Shown here one piece after another: positions 37,550 through 46,872 of a DNA stretch of 64,000 nucleotides. The stretch covers positions 102,810 through 166,809 of the forward strand of contig NZ_JACSPT010000007.1 of NCBI RefSeq assembly GCF_014837015.1, in the 5' to 3' direction. The translations under genes were made by a program, and so were the position numbers. The stretch is from Acinetobacter pecorum. Its GTDB lineage: Bacteria; Pseudomonadota; Gammaproteobacteria; Pseudomonadales; Moraxellaceae. The notes under the pieces are model-generated. The model had not been told where the DNA came from, ran no database searches, and saw only the letters and a program-made list of their open reading frames with translations. Every line of letters begins with the position of its first letter. Position 1 is the stretch's first letter.

Positions 37550-37993
37550 ATGAATACGCTCACCATCCCTCAAATTTTCTCGCAACTATCTTTTTATCAA
37601 GATCATTATCTCGAAATCATTCAAGATTCTGCACAGTATTTTACCCCTGTTGCAGATGCGAAAATTGATTTATGGCCATTTGCGGCTAAGCAGTTGTACT
37701 TGGGCGACTTGCTACAATTGTGGTTTGCAGAAAAATGGCTGGTTGAAAAAGAACGCCAATTCAGCTTTGAAGTATTCCTGAATATGCCTGAAACACGACC
37801 AAAAGAGCTCATTATTTATGCCATTTCAGGCAATCTACTAACTGGTACAAATCAGTCTAAAGTTTGGCAGGTCTCCTCTGCGCAGACCCAGAAACTGAGT
37901 GTTGCAAATGTCTCCAAACATTATTTCGAATATTGTGCTCTGACCCGCCCCAAACCTGCCAAAGTGGCGCAGACAGGATGGGGGATACTGTAA
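37550..37993 (+). CDS. Conserved hypothetical protein, operator-controlled
   Basis: A 147-residue protein without signal peptide or membrane segment; Trp/Tyr/Leu-rich in the middle. I do not recognise the family. The frame extends upstream to 37514, but ATG 37550 has GGAG eight bases upstream. The palindrome at 37475-37494 suggests repression in response to a small molecule. The gene stands alone and converges with a thioesterase gene. Confidence 0.75.
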   Translation: MNTLTIPQIFSQLSFYQDHYLEIIQDSAQYFTPVADAKIDLWPFAAKQLYLGDLLQLWFAEKWLVEKERQFSFEVFLNMPETRPKELIIYAISGNLLTGTNQSKVWQVSSAQTQKLSVANVSKHYFEYCALTRPKPAKVAQTGWGIL

Positions 37994-38020
37994 ATCCCTG
38001 ATTAGGGAAGCTGCCTCGAT

Positions 38021-38452
38021 TTAACGTGTAATCACACAGGCGGCTGTTGCATAAGCATAAAGCTCGCCATTTTCATCGATGATTTTTCCTTCTGAGATTC
38101 CTAGTTTTTCACCGAGGTTAATGACCTTGCCAATGGCATTTAACGGTTTATTTTGCGGGATGGGACGACACATTTTAATATTGAGATCAACAGTGCCATA
38201 TTTGGCGCCTGCTTCTAAAAGTGTATGAATTGCACAGCCTGTTACGGTATCCAGTACAGTCGCAGCAAAACCCACGTGTACATTACCCAGCGGGTCTAAA
38301 TGGTGTTGATCTGCTTGTACCTCGAACGTGATCTCACCACTTTCAATTAAGGTGGGGCGCATTGGAATGGTTTGGCTCATGGTTGGTGCGGGAATTTTTC
38401 CATCCATCATCGCTTGTATCATTTCAAAACCTGAAAGATTCTTAATATCCAT
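38021..38452 (-). CDS. PaaI-family thioesterase
   Basis: A 143-residue hotdog-fold protein. The motif HHLDPLGNVHVGFAATVLDTVTGCAIHT (about residues 54-80, with the catalytic Asp) is the PaaI thioesterase block. It hydrolyses acyl-CoA, probably aryl or medium-chain. Alone on its strand. Confidence 0.84.
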   Translation of the reverse strand: MDIKNLSGFEMIQAMMDGKIPAPTMSQTIPMRPTLIESGEITFEVQADQHHLDPLGNVHVGFAATVLDTVTGCAIHTLLEAGAKYGTVDLNIKMCRPIPQNKPLNAIGKVINLGEKLGISEGKIIDENGELYAYATAACVITR

Positions 38453-38614
38453 TGCTTGTCCTTATTATTTTAATTTCTAGTTTGGAACTTATATTTTATA
38501 GAGAGGGGTATTGGATTAACAAATTAAAGATTGTATAAGGAAATGTATAAAGGTTTTTACGTATAGCCAATATAGTAAAATGATTAAAAATAATAATACC
38601 GACGAGAAACAGCC

Positions 38615-38807
38615 ATGAAAGCAAAATTTTTATGCGGTGCTTCTCAATTTGAAGTAGAGCTTAAAAACCACGAAGTGGTAGCATATCATTGTTCGATGAG
38701 TCGCCCTCAGACCTGATGGAACTTGAATGTCTGTTGATATAAAGAATATTCATTTTATTGACCAGCAGCATTTATCAGTCACCAATATTTTCGAATGGGC
38801 GGAATAA
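38615..38807 (+). pseudogene. Decayed GFA-family (glutathione-dependent formaldehyde-activating-like) gene
   Basis: A short frame from ATG 38615 reads KFLCGASQFEVEL...VVAYHCSM and stops at TGA 38714. A frame change then leads to SVDIKNIHFIDQQHL...EWAE up to a stop at 38805. Together these match the start, middle and part of the end of a GFA-domain zinc protein (CLCG, HCSMCR, EHLxVYxSSEWAERGFC). The CxxC after HC is lost (CSMS) and the C-terminal CxxCG half is missing. Clearly a remnant, with deletions and frameshifts. Confidence 0.65.
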
Positions 38808-39238
38808 TCCTAGAAAAAACGACAAGAGCTGAAATTATTGTTATGTTTCAGCAGCCTAATTCCTGGAAATAATAAGATTAAGATAAGTAAAGAATGAATC
38901 TGTTGTATCTGGCGAAAATATTCAATATGAAGCTAAAGCTCTCAATAAATCATTATAAACCCGCAAGTAAAAAATACGATTCCTGTAAAAGGGTCAAACT
39001 CTATTTTCGTAGAGCGATTAAAAACTCAAAAGAATAAATTGCAATTTCTAAACTAATCGAATTATTCTTCTTCAGAAGAAAAATTGAAGGCGGTTGCATG
39101 AATATTTTCTATAAAATTAATAAATTTAAAGATTTATGGCACAATAATGGTATATATTTTTACTGATATATCTCAGTTTTAAATAATCTGCCAAAAAACG
39201 AAAATTTATAAAAAAATTAAAAATCGAGTGCTAGGGTA
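38808..39238. other. AT-rich gap before the MATE pump gene
   Basis: No gene recognised. Two short stems are visible (near 38830-38855 and 39068-39086). Probably decayed sequence downstream of the GFA remnant plus the promoter of the MATE gene. Confidence 0.4.
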
Positions 39239-40576
39239 ATGAAACAGTTTTTGCATCTTTGGGTGCCTATTTTTCTCAGTAATGCCATTATTATGCTAAG
39301 TGGTTTATTCGATGTGATTTTCCTGTCACATTTTTCATCTCAGCATGTTGCTGCTATGGCTGTGTGTCTTTCAATTTATTCATTGTGTTTTGTTTCAGGG
39401 ATTGGAATTCTGCAAGGCATGATGCAAGAACTGGCTGAGGCCAAGGGGAGACAGGCTTTTTCTGATATACAGCGGATTGTGAAACAAGGTGTTTTGATCG
39501 TACTTATCGTGTCTGTTTTTGCGGCTTGGCTATTTACCCATGCCACACCCTTACTCAATCTTTTAAAAGCCGATGATGAACTGCAAGCCCTGATTACACC
39601 ATGTTTGATGTTAATGGCATGGATAATTCCAGGACACCTTTTATTACGTATTTTATATATTCTGACGCAAACTTGTGGACAGGCTAAACGGGTATTTTAT
39701 GCTAACATTTTATATTTGATTTTCAAGGTTTTATTAGGATATTGCTTGATTTTTGGTATTGAAGGTTACATTGCTGCTTACGGTGTGCAAGGTGCTTTTA
39801 TTTCAAGCTTGATTATACAATGGTTAATGTTATTTATTTATTATTTTGTATTTCTAGAGAAAAAATTAAGAATTCAATGGTCAGGCACATTTTTACATTG
39901 GGCTACTCTAGTTAAAATTCTCAGAATTGGTGTGCCTAATGGTATTGTCACGTTTGTGGATGTATTTGCAGTCAGTGCGATTGCACTGCTGATTTTACCC
40001 TTGGGTGACATTGTTATAAATTCCCATCAAATTATGCTGGGTCTGTTGGGCTTGATGTTTATGGTGCCGCTGTCAATGGGATCTGCCTTTAGTATTTTGG
40101 TATCGACGAAAATTGGTGCAGAACATATTGAATCAGCATGGCAGTTAAGCAAAAAAGCAGTGGTAGTTGTTCTGTCGATTGGATTGTGCCTTGCTAGTTT
40201 TGTCTGGATATTTCAGCGTTGGATTATTGCTTTATTTAGTGGTGACCAGCAGGTATTGGCGGTGGCATTCAGTTTGATGATGCTCGTGTGTTGGATGCAT
40301 ATCTTTGATGCCATTCTGGTGATTAGTGTCAATATGCTGCGCTGCTGGAAAGAAGTGGTGTTGCCCATGTTTATTTTTACCACTACAGTTCTGGTGCTTG
40401 GTTTGGGTGGCGGCTGGTATATTGCCTATCATCCTATTTCATTTATGAATATTGATTTCAATGCTTTGGGAATATATGGCTTTTGGTGGATGCTTGCTAT
40501 TGCCTATACGGTTGCTGCCTGTTTATGTTTGCTATGCCTGAGCCTAAAGTATCGATATTATATTCGTCGCACATAA
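39239..40576 (+). CDS. MATE-family multidrug/Na+ efflux transporter
   Basis: A 445-residue inner-membrane protein with about 12 hydrophobic segments in two halves and a family-typical N-terminal segment (LSNAIIMLSGLFDVIFLSHF). It likely exports cationic compounds using Na+ or H+. AGGG precedes the ATG closely. More AT-rich than the neighbouring housekeeping genes. Monocistronic, with a terminator shared with the aminotransferase on the other strand. Confidence 0.87.
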   Translation: MKQFLHLWVPIFLSNAIIMLSGLFDVIFLSHFSSQHVAAMAVCLSIYSLCFVSGIGILQGMMQELAEAKGRQAFSDIQRIVKQGVLIVLIVSVFAAWLFTHATPLLNLLKADDELQALITPCLMLMAWIIPGHLLLRILYILTQTCGQAKRVFYANILYLIFKVLLGYCLIFGIEGYIAAYGVQGAFISSLIIQWLMLFIYYFVFLEKKLRIQWSGTFLHWATLVKILRIGVPNGIVTFVDVFAVSAIALLILPLGDIVINSHQIMLGLLGLMFMVPLSMGSAFSILVSTKIGAEHIESAWQLSKKAVVVVLSIGLCLASFVWIFQRWIIALFSGDQQVLAVAFSLMMLVCWMHIFDAILVISVNMLRCWKEVVLPMFIFTTTVLVLGLGGGWYIAYHPISFMNIDFNALGIYGFWWMLAIAYTVAACLCLLCLSLKYRYYIRRT

Positions 40577-40603
40577 AAAAACCCGCGAATTTCGCGGGTT
40601 TTT
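40577..40603. terminator. Bidirectional terminator
   Basis: Stem AAACCCGCGA (40579-40588) with TCGCGGGTTT (40592-40601), A and T flanks, between convergent genes. Confidence 0.85.
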
Positions 40604-40625
40604 CAAATCTGATGTTTCAGTCAGA

Positions 40626-41861
40626 TTATTTGGCAGCTTTTTCAGCTTCGATTGAAGCAATTGCTTCATCTACGCCTTCGATAGAATCAGCAGCTTTCTT
40701 GATACGTGCCAGTGCATCTACCAGTACTTCGTCGGCAGTTGCGTAAGAGATACGCATGAAGCCGCCTAGACCGAATGCATCACCAGGAACCACTGCAACA
40801 CCAGTTTCTTCCAGTAACCAAGCAGAGAATTCTGTGCAAGATTTAAGACCTTTGGCACGAATTAACGGTTTGATGTTTGCATATGCATAGAAAGCACCAT
40901 CAGCAGGTAGGCAAGAAATACCTTTGATGTCATTCAAGCCATTTACAACCAGGTCATGACGGCGTTTGAATGCTTCAATCATTGGCTCAAGCACGTCTTG
41001 GGGGCCATTCAATGCAGCTTCAGCAGCAACTTGCGAAATTGAAGTTGGGTTCGAAGTAGATTGAGACTGGATTTTCTTCATCGCACCAATCAGTTTAGCA
41101 GGGCCCGCTGCGTAGCCGATACGCCAGCCAGTCATTGCATATGCTTTAGACACACCATTCAATACGATTGTACGGTCGTAAAGGTCAGGTGCAACTGTTG
41201 CGATGTTGTAGAACTCGTCCTCCCAACGGATTGGTTCGTACATGTCATCAGATGCGATAAATACTTCTGGGTATTTACGCAGTACTTCAGCCAAAGCAAG
41301 AAGTTCTTCTTTAGTATAGATCATACCTGTAGGGTTAGAAGGGCTGTTTAATACCACTAGACGAGTTTTGTCAGTGATTGCAGCTTCTAATTGTTCAGGC
41401 GTGATTTTGAAGCGTTGCTCTTCACCACATTTCACAATTACAGGTACACCTTCAGCGATGATGACCATGTCTGGGTAGCTTACCCAAAATGGTGCAGGAA
41501 TAATCACTTCATCGCCTTTATTTAACAAAGCCAAAGCTAAGTTAAAGAATGATTGCTTACCACCACAAGATACTAGGATCTGGTTTGCAGCATATTCAAG
41601 GTTATTGTCACGTTTGAATTTGGCAATAATGGCTTTTTTAAGACCTGGCGTACCGTCAACAGCGGTGTATTTGGTGAAACCGTTGTTAATTGCTGCAATT
41701 GCTGCATCTTTGATGTGTTGAGGGGTATCAAAATCTGGTTCACCTGCGCCCAAACCAATCACGTTATGACCTGCAGCTTTTAATTCAGCAGCTTTGTTAG
41801 TCACAGCAAGCGTAGGGGACGGTTTGATGGCATTCACACGATCAGAGAGACGTACGTCCAC
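40626..41861 (-). CDS. aspC: Pyridoxal-phosphate aspartate aminotransferase
   Basis: A 411-residue class I aminotransferase of the prokaryotic Ib group. GAGEPDFDTPQHI lies near residue 36, the PLP lysine in NGVSKAYAMTGWRIGY near residue 240 and RISYAT near the C-terminus. It makes aspartate from oxaloacetate. Start: GTG 41861 has AAGGA nine bases upstream and gives MDVRLSDRV; the frame upstream to 41903 is a hydrophobic extension without support. Confidence 0.9.
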   Translation of the reverse strand: MDVRLSDRVNAIKPSPTLAVTNKAAELKAAGHNVIGLGAGEPDFDTPQHIKDAAIAAINNGFTKYTAVDGTPGLKKAIIAKFKRDNNLEYAANQILVSCGGKQSFFNLALALLNKGDEVIIPAPFWVSYPDMVIIAEGVPVIVKCGEEQRFKITPEQLEAAITDKTRLVVLNSPSNPTGMIYTKEELLALAEVLRKYPEVFIASDDMYEPIRWEDEFYNIATVAPDLYDRTIVLNGVSKAYAMTGWRIGYAAGPAKLIGAMKKIQSQSTSNPTSISQVAAEAALNGPQDVLEPMIEAFKRRHDLVVNGLNDIKGISCLPADGAFYAYANIKPLIRAKGLKSCTEFSAWLLEETGVAVVPGDAFGLGGFMRISYATADEVLVDALARIKKAADSIEGVDEAIASIEAEKAAK

Positions 41862-42072
41862 GGCAGTATTCCTTCTTACTAGGGATAAAAAAATAAAAAG
41901 CACATTATCTTAGCCTAAAATGGTGCAGATAGGGCAAAAGAATTTAGAAAACTTTAAGGAAAAAATGGTGTATTGACCGAACTTTATCTTGAATTTCGAT
42001 ATGCTCGGAGTAGGAGAGAAGAGACTTGATACATCTCGGTCATGCATGTGGATGCATGAAATATAAAATAAA

Positions 42073-42096
42073 AATGGCCACTTTAAAGTGGCCATT
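42073..42096 (-). terminator. map terminator
   Basis: Perfect 24-nt palindrome (9-bp arms AATGGCCAC/GTGGCCATT) followed by a T run on the minus strand. Confidence 0.75.
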
Positions 42097-42116
42097 GTGC
42101 TGCACTAAGATTGTAG

Positions 42117-42944
42117 TTATGCCGTAAAGCGTGACAAATCCTCTTCTGGACGTGCTGTCAAAATTTCCACACCAGTTTTGGTTACTAGAACTGTATGTTC
42201 GTATTGTGCTGACAATGAATGGTCTTTGGTGACCACTGTCCACTTATCACCTAATAGTTTGGTTTTCCAGTCGCCCCCATTGACCATCGGTTCAATGGTA
42301 AAGGTCATGCCTTCTTCAAGGATCATACCGGACTCTGGCTGGCCATAATGCAGGACTTGCGGTTCATCATGGAAAGTCGTACCAATCCCATGTCCACAAT
42401 ATTCACGTACTACGCCAAAACGTTCGGATTCAACATACTGCTGAATGGCATGACCGATATCACCAATGGTTGAGCCCGGTTTTACAGTTTCAATACCACG
42501 GTACATAGCTTCTTGGGCTACATTACATAGACGGTTGGCAAGGATCGTGGTTTCACCACCGACGATGTACATCATATTGGTGTCACCATGATAGCCATCT
42601 TTAATCACGGTCACATCAATATTCAGGATGTCGCCTTTTTTCAATTTTTTGCTGTCTGATGGAATGCCGTGACATACCACGTGGTTCACAGAGGTACAAA
42701 TCGAATGTTGGAAGGCAGGTCGACCCGGTGCAGCACCATAGCCTAAACATGCTGGAATGGCCTGCTGCTGATTGACAATATAGTCATGACAAATCGTATC
42801 AAGTTCCAGTGTAGTAACACCAGGAACAATATGCGGTTTGATCATATCCAAAACTTCTGCCGCCAGTCGCCCCGCTACACGCATTTTTTCAATTTCGTCA
42901 GGGGTTTTGATAAGTCGACGTGGAGCTTGATAAGTGTTGTTCAT
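42117..42944 (-). CDS. map: Methionine aminopeptidase type I
   Basis: A 275-residue enzyme that removes N-terminal Met. The metal ligands are Asp in NIDVTVIKDGYHGD (about 98-109), His in YCGHGIGTTFH (about 172) and the two late Glu in FTIEPM and QYEHTVLV. Divergent from rpsB, as in E. coli. Confidence 0.96.
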   Translation of the reverse strand: MNNTYQAPRRLIKTPDEIEKMRVAGRLAAEVLDMIKPHIVPGVTTLELDTICHDYIVNQQQAIPACLGYGAAPGRPAFQHSICTSVNHVVCHGIPSDSKKLKKGDILNIDVTVIKDGYHGDTNMMYIVGGETTILANRLCNVAQEAMYRGIETVKPGSTIGDIGHAIQQYVESERFGVVREYCGHGIGTTFHDEPQVLHYGQPESGMILEEGMTFTIEPMVNGGDWKTKLLGDKWTVVTKDHSLSAQYEHTVLVTKTGVEILTARPEEDLSRFTA

Positions 42945-42959
42945 GATCTCTAAAAACTT

Positions 42960-43133
42960 TTGGAAATTTGTGTGTGACTATGGTATAAATAGCCGCCCAT
43001 TTTATCAAATGCTTTTTCGTGAATAAATTTCACGGGCTTTGTGCGATGAGGCAAAAAAATCCGCACATATATCGACACATTACTCTGGGTGCCCTTTGGG
43101 GTGGAGAATGCGGGTATATGGAGGCCTAACCCA
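42960..43133 (+). promoter_or_regulatory. rpsB promoter and putative S2 autoregulatory leader
   Basis: The -35 TTGGAA (42960-42965) and -10 TATAAA (42984-42989) are 18 bp apart, giving a leader of about 155 nt. Within it a stem-loop at 43086-43133 pairs TGGGTGCC with GGC-CT-AACCCA. This resembles the gammaproteobacterial S2 (rpsB) leader in place and shape. S2 probably binds it to shut down rpsB-tsf translation. Confidence 0.55.
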
Positions 43134-43151
43134 AACTTTAAGGTAAAGAAA

Positions 43152-43898
43152 ATGGCAGATTACAACGTAAGCATGCGCGACCTTCTTCAAGCTGGCGCGC
43201 ACTTTGGTCACCAAACTCGTTTCTGGAATCCAAAGATGCGTGAATACATCTTTGGTGCGCGCAACAAAATTCACATCATTAACCTTGAGCACACTGTTCC
43301 TGCGTTAAATGATGCTTTGAACTTTGCAAACAACTTGGCTAGCAAAAAGAACAAAGTTTTGTTCGTTGGTACTAAGCGTGCAGCTTCTGCAATCATCCGT
43401 GAACAAGCTCAACGCGCTGGTCAACCATACGTAGATCACCGCTGGTTAGGTGGTATGTTGACGAACTGGAAAACACTTCGCCAATCTATCAACCGTTTAA
43501 AAGACCTTCAAACTCAATCTCAAGACGGTACTTTCGCTAAGCTCACTAAACGTGAAGCTCTAGAGCGTACTCGTGAGATGGAAAAACTTGAGCGTGGCTT
43601 AGGCGGCGTTAAAAACATGGGTGGTTTACCTGACGCATTGTTCGTAATCGACGTTGATCACGAAGCGATTGCAATCAAAGAAGCTAAGAACCTTGGTATT
43701 CCTGTAATCGGTATCGTTGATACAAACTCTAACCCAGACAACGTAGACTACGTTATTCCGGGTAACGATGATGCGATCCGTGCAGTAACTCTTTATGCTT
43801 CTGCTATGGCTGATGCGATTATTGCTGGTAAAGAATACGCTCAATCACAAGCAAATGCACAAGCTAAAGCAGAAGAAGCTCCAGCTTCTGAGGCTTAA
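43152..43898 (+). CDS. rpsB: 30S ribosomal protein S2
   Basis: A 248-residue ribosomal protein. N-terminus [20 protein letters not shown], then [14 protein letters not shown] and the [19 protein letters not shown] signature. The C-terminus is Ala/Glu-rich. Start at ATG 43152 with TAAGG upstream; the frame extends to 43089 into the leader. High codon bias. Confidence 0.97.
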   Translation: MADYNVSMRDLLQAGAHFGHQTRFWNPKMREYIFGARNKIHIINLEHTVPALNDALNFANNLASKKNKVLFVGTKRAASAIIREQAQRAGQPYVDHRWLGGMLTNWKTLRQSINRLKDLQTQSQDGTFAKLTKREALERTREMEKLERGLGGVKNMGGLPDALFVIDVDHEAIAIKEAKNLGIPVIGIVDTNSNPDNVDYVIPGNDDAIRAVTLYASAMADAIIAGKEYAQSQANAQAKAEEAPASEA

Positions 43899-43966
43899 TG
43901 CGTTTGACGCTAGCTTGTCATTCTTGCGACATGTGATGGTGGCAAAGTAAGCGTTATGTATGCAGG

Positions 43967-43992
43967 CGGCCCATGAGAACTCCTCTGGGCCG
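43967..43992 (+). promoter_or_regulatory. rpsB-tsf intergenic attenuator hairpin
   Basis: A 7-bp stem, CGGCCCA (43967-43973) with TGGGCCG (43986-43992), followed by a short T-rich stretch between rpsB and tsf. A partial terminator here is known in E. coli and sets the S2 to EF-Ts ratio. Confidence 0.6.
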
Positions 43993-44040
43993 TTTCTGTT
44001 CTAAAAAGAATTCATTTTCTACCGAATTTAGGAGATTAAC

Positions 44041-44919
44041 ATGACTGCAGTTACAGCAAGCATGGTTAAAGAATTGCGCGATCGTACTGGTCTAGCAATG
44101 ATGGAATGTAAAAAAGCTTTGACAGAAGCGGGCGGCGACGTTGAACTTGCGATCGATAACCTACGTAAATCTGGTCAAGCAAAAGCTGCTAAAAAAGCAG
44201 GTAACATTGCTGCTGATGGCGCAATCACGATTGCTCAAGAAGGCAACAAAGCACTTCTTCTAGAAGTTAACTGCCAAACTGACTTCGTTGCGAAAGACGA
44301 AAACTTTGCTGGTTTCTCTGCGAAAGTTGCTGCTGCCGCTCTTGCTGCAAACGTAACTGAGCCTGCTCAAATTGCTGAATTGAAACTAGAAGATGGTACG
44401 ACTGTTGAAGAAGCGCGTATCGCTCTTGTTCAAAAAATCGGTGAAAACATCCAAGTACGTCGTGCAAAAATTGTTGAAGGCGAAAACCTTGCAGTTTATA
44501 AACACGGTCTTAAGATCGGTGTTGTTGTTTCTTACACTGGTGATGAAGCAACTGGTAAAGGCTTGGCAATGCACGTTGCTGCGTTCAACCCAGTCGCTGT
44601 AAATGCTGAAGGCGTTTCTGCTGAGCTTATCGCGAAAGAGAAAGAAATCGCTGAAGCGAAAGCACTTGAATCTGGCAAGCCAGCAAACATCGTTGAGAAG
44701 ATGGTTGTAGGTTCTGTTGAGAAATACTTGAATGAAGTTGTTCTTGAGCGTCAAATGTACGTAATCGACAACGACAAGAAAGTTGCTGACGTTCTTAAAG
44801 CAACTGGTACGACTGTAACTGATTTCGTTCGTTTCGAAGTTGGTGAAGGTATTGAGAAAAAAGCAGAAATGAGCTTCGCTGACGAAGTTGCTGCTGCTCA
44901 AGCTGCTGCTGCACAATAA
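44041..44919 (+). CDS. tsf: Elongation factor Ts
   Basis: A 292-residue nucleotide exchange factor for EF-Tu. Signatures LRDRTGLAMMECKKAL (about residue 12) and NCQTDFVAKDENF (about 80). AGGAG precedes the ATG. A terminator follows, so pyrH and frr, which follow tsf in E. coli, are not in this operon. Confidence 0.97.
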   Translation: MTAVTASMVKELRDRTGLAMMECKKALTEAGGDVELAIDNLRKSGQAKAAKKAGNIAADGAITIAQEGNKALLLEVNCQTDFVAKDENFAGFSAKVAAAALAANVTEPAQIAELKLEDGTTVEEARIALVQKIGENIQVRRAKIVEGENLAVYKHGLKIGVVVSYTGDEATGKGLAMHVAAFNPVAVNAEGVSAELIAKEKEIAEAKALESGKPANIVEKMVVGSVEKYLNEVVLERQMYVIDNDKKVADVLKATGTTVTDFVRFEVGEGIEKKAEMSFADEVAAAQAAAAQ

Positions 44920-44946
44920 TTTGTCTCTTGACTAATTGTTGAGTAG

Positions 44947-44974
44947 AAAAAAGCCCCGTTTGGGGCTTTTTTTA
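44947..44974 (+). terminator. tsf terminator
   Basis: Stem AAAAAAGCCCC with GGGGCTTTTTT, loop GTTT. Confidence 0.9.
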
Positions 44975-45223
44975 TGCCTAAAATTTGCGGGTTTAGGTCA
45001 GCAAATGATTTCTAAAAATTTAATAAAGGTTAAGATAAAAAAATATGCGTAAATCATCATGTCACCCAAAACACATGTTGCTTTAGTTTCGATTATTACC
45101 CTTTGTGATGCGTTATATGTCTATCTTGAAGAGCATGAATAGAGTGGAAAATTCAATGTGATTGACTGCGATGCAGTATGAGACTGAGTGAAAGTGTTCA
45201 GATCATGGCTTAAACCACTAGAA
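44975..45223. other. Gap between tsf and the Mpo1-like gene
   Basis: No gene called. A 27-codon frame (about 45060-45141) has no ribosome site. No strong structure other than the terminator at 45224-45246. Confidence 0.4.
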
Positions 45224-45248
45224 AAGAGCCTATCAATAAGGCTCTTCT
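45224..45248 (-). terminator. Terminator of the Mpo1-like gene
   Basis: An 8-bp stem (45224-45231 with 45239-45246), T-rich on the minus-strand side. Confidence 0.65.
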
Positions 45249-45271
45249 CATAGGATAAATCGAATGTAGCA

Positions 45272-45727
45272 TCAGATGCTCATGATTACGCTGTTATGAC
45301 GCGATTTCCATTTTGGTAGGATTTTACCTAGATAGGCATCCATGCACCAAATTGGGCCAATGAGGAGGAATTGGAGGTCTTTAAGGAAAGAAGGCTTTTT
45401 GCCTTCAACTTTGTGCCCATAAAATTGTCCAATCCAAGCCAAGACAAACAGGGCGATAAAAAAACCTGTACCCACTGGCAGAATCCAGATGAGCCAGGCC
45501 ATGACCAAAGTCAACGTAGTCATGGCCACAGCCAAAACAAGATCCAGGCGTGCATAGAAAATAAAAGCCAAAATCAGTAACAGGGCAGTCAGTAAGGCGC
45601 TAAAATGCGCCAGAATGCCAATAATCGAAAAATAGATCGTCGGTACGCAGACCCAGTGAATCAGTTTATTGGTTTTATTTTGGTGGCTGTCACTATATTC
45701 ATCAAACCATTCAGATATTGTTTTCAT
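45272..45727 (-). CDS. Mpo1-like (DUF962) membrane protein
   Basis: A 151-residue membrane protein. The opening SEWFDEYSDSHQNKTNKLIHWVCVP carries the His-rich start of the DUF962/Mpo1 family. About four membrane segments follow, and FLKDLQFLLIGPIWCMD near the end is the second conserved block. Yeast Mpo1 is an Fe(II) dioxygenase for 2-hydroxy fatty acids; the bacterial role is unproven. ATG 45727 has GGAGCGAAG just upstream; the frame to 45739 is disfavoured. Confidence 0.82.
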   Translation of the reverse strand: MKTISEWFDEYSDSHQNKTNKLIHWVCVPTIYFSIIGILAHFSALLTALLLILAFIFYARLDLVLAVAMTTLTLVMAWLIWILPVGTGFFIALFVLAWIGQFYGHKVEGKKPSFLKDLQFLLIGPIWCMDAYLGKILPKWKSRHNSVIMSI

Positions 45728-45916
45728 TCTTCGCTCCATTCCATGAACATGTTTTGCGTATTAGGCAATATAAAGCAGAATTTGCATGCGGTCAAAAGTT
45801 AATCATGTAGGCAAATGAATTTTATCCGGTCTGAGGAACATGCCAAAATTTTTTTAAATCATTTAAAAATAGCGTTAAACCAAACTGTTTATATTCTCAT
45901 ACAATATCAAGTGCAA

Positions 45917-45943
45917 TAAAAAAAGCCACATTGCTGTGACTTC
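45917..45943 (-). terminator. rlpA terminator
   Basis: A 7-bp stem (45924-45930 with 45935-45941) followed on the minus strand by a long T run. Confidence 0.75.
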
Positions 45944-45968
45944 TGTTAAATGTGTTGCAGGTCAAACC

Positions 45969-46583
45969 TTAAGAATTTGGACCAGCGACACGCTCAATAC
46001 TGACTTTTGCAGTACCGGCACTGGTAATACCTAACTGTTTTGCAGCACCGTAAGATAAATCAACGACACGGTTACCATGGAAAGGACCGCGGTCATTAAC
46101 TTTCACCACGACGCTTTTGCCGTTATTACGGTTGGTTACACGAATATAGCAGTTCAATGGCAGGCTACGATGAGCAGCAGTCATTGCGTTCATGTCAAAG
46201 GTTTCACCGCTTGCAGTTTTACGGCCGTGGAATTGACGACCATACCAAGATGCTGTACCAGTCTGACTGAATTTACGTACAGTATTTGAAGCCACTGTAT
46301 TCAGTTTTTCAATCACTGAAGGCTCTTCTGCAGGAATTTCAATTTTCGCTGCGATAGTTTCACGGCGAACTTTATCGCCAGAACGCTCAGTGATTGAAAG
46401 GCTGTTCAAATTGGTGAAATTTGAATTGAAGCTTTGAGCTTCTTTATTGAGTACTCGCGTTGCAAGGCGCGAATTATCATTTTCATTGGTGAATGAAGAT
46501 GACGGAACCATATCTGCCTGCGATTGCGTCAGCGTGACAATCGTGGCAATGGCCATAAAAGACTTCAAAATTGAAGAATGCAT
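45969..46583 (-). CDS. rlpA: RlpA-family septal lytic transglycosylase (no SPOR domain)
   Basis: A 204-residue secreted protein. The signal peptide is MHSSILKSFMAIATIV... with cleavage after SQA. The C-terminal double-psi beta-barrel reads GTASWYGRQFHGRKTASGETFD, TAAHRSLPLNCYIRV and VKVNDRGPFHGNR. The conserved acidic residues of RlpA are present. No lipobox and no SPOR domain, unlike E. coli RlpA. The frame extends to 46670, but ATG 46583 has AGGAG eight bases upstream. Confidence 0.87.
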   Translation of the reverse strand: MHSSILKSFMAIATIVTLTQSQADMVPSSSFTNENDNSRLATRVLNKEAQSFNSNFTNLNSLSITERSGDKVRRETIAAKIEIPAEEPSVIEKLNTVASNTVRKFSQTGTASWYGRQFHGRKTASGETFDMNAMTAAHRSLPLNCYIRVTNRNNGKSVVVKVNDRGPFHGNRVVDLSYGAAKQLGITSAGTAKVSIERVAGPNS

Positions 46584-46872
46584 CGAATCAACTCCTAACA
46601 GCATATCTATTTGGTTGTTCATAAATGGCTGAAAAACCATGTAAACATGCCTGATATTTAACTTATGCAACTACATTTAACGAAATGGATAATATTCATG
46701 CTGACAACACCCTGTCTAGTGTTTAATTAAAATAGTTAAAAAAAGAACGCAAAATAAACAATGATTGATTAAAAAATAATCAATATTGTAACATAATATT
46801 AAAATTGCTTAAAATATGCTCAAATTGGCCCATAAAAATGTTGACTTTCATAATTTGTATTAATTATTAGTG

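Noticed and set aside
44386..44916. Long minus-strand frame (176 codons) antisense to tsf
   Set aside because: Shadow of the strongly biased tsf coding sequence; Phe/Asn-rich product without family features.
45060..45141. 27-codon frame after tsf
   Set aside because: Too short, no ribosome site, no recognisable family.
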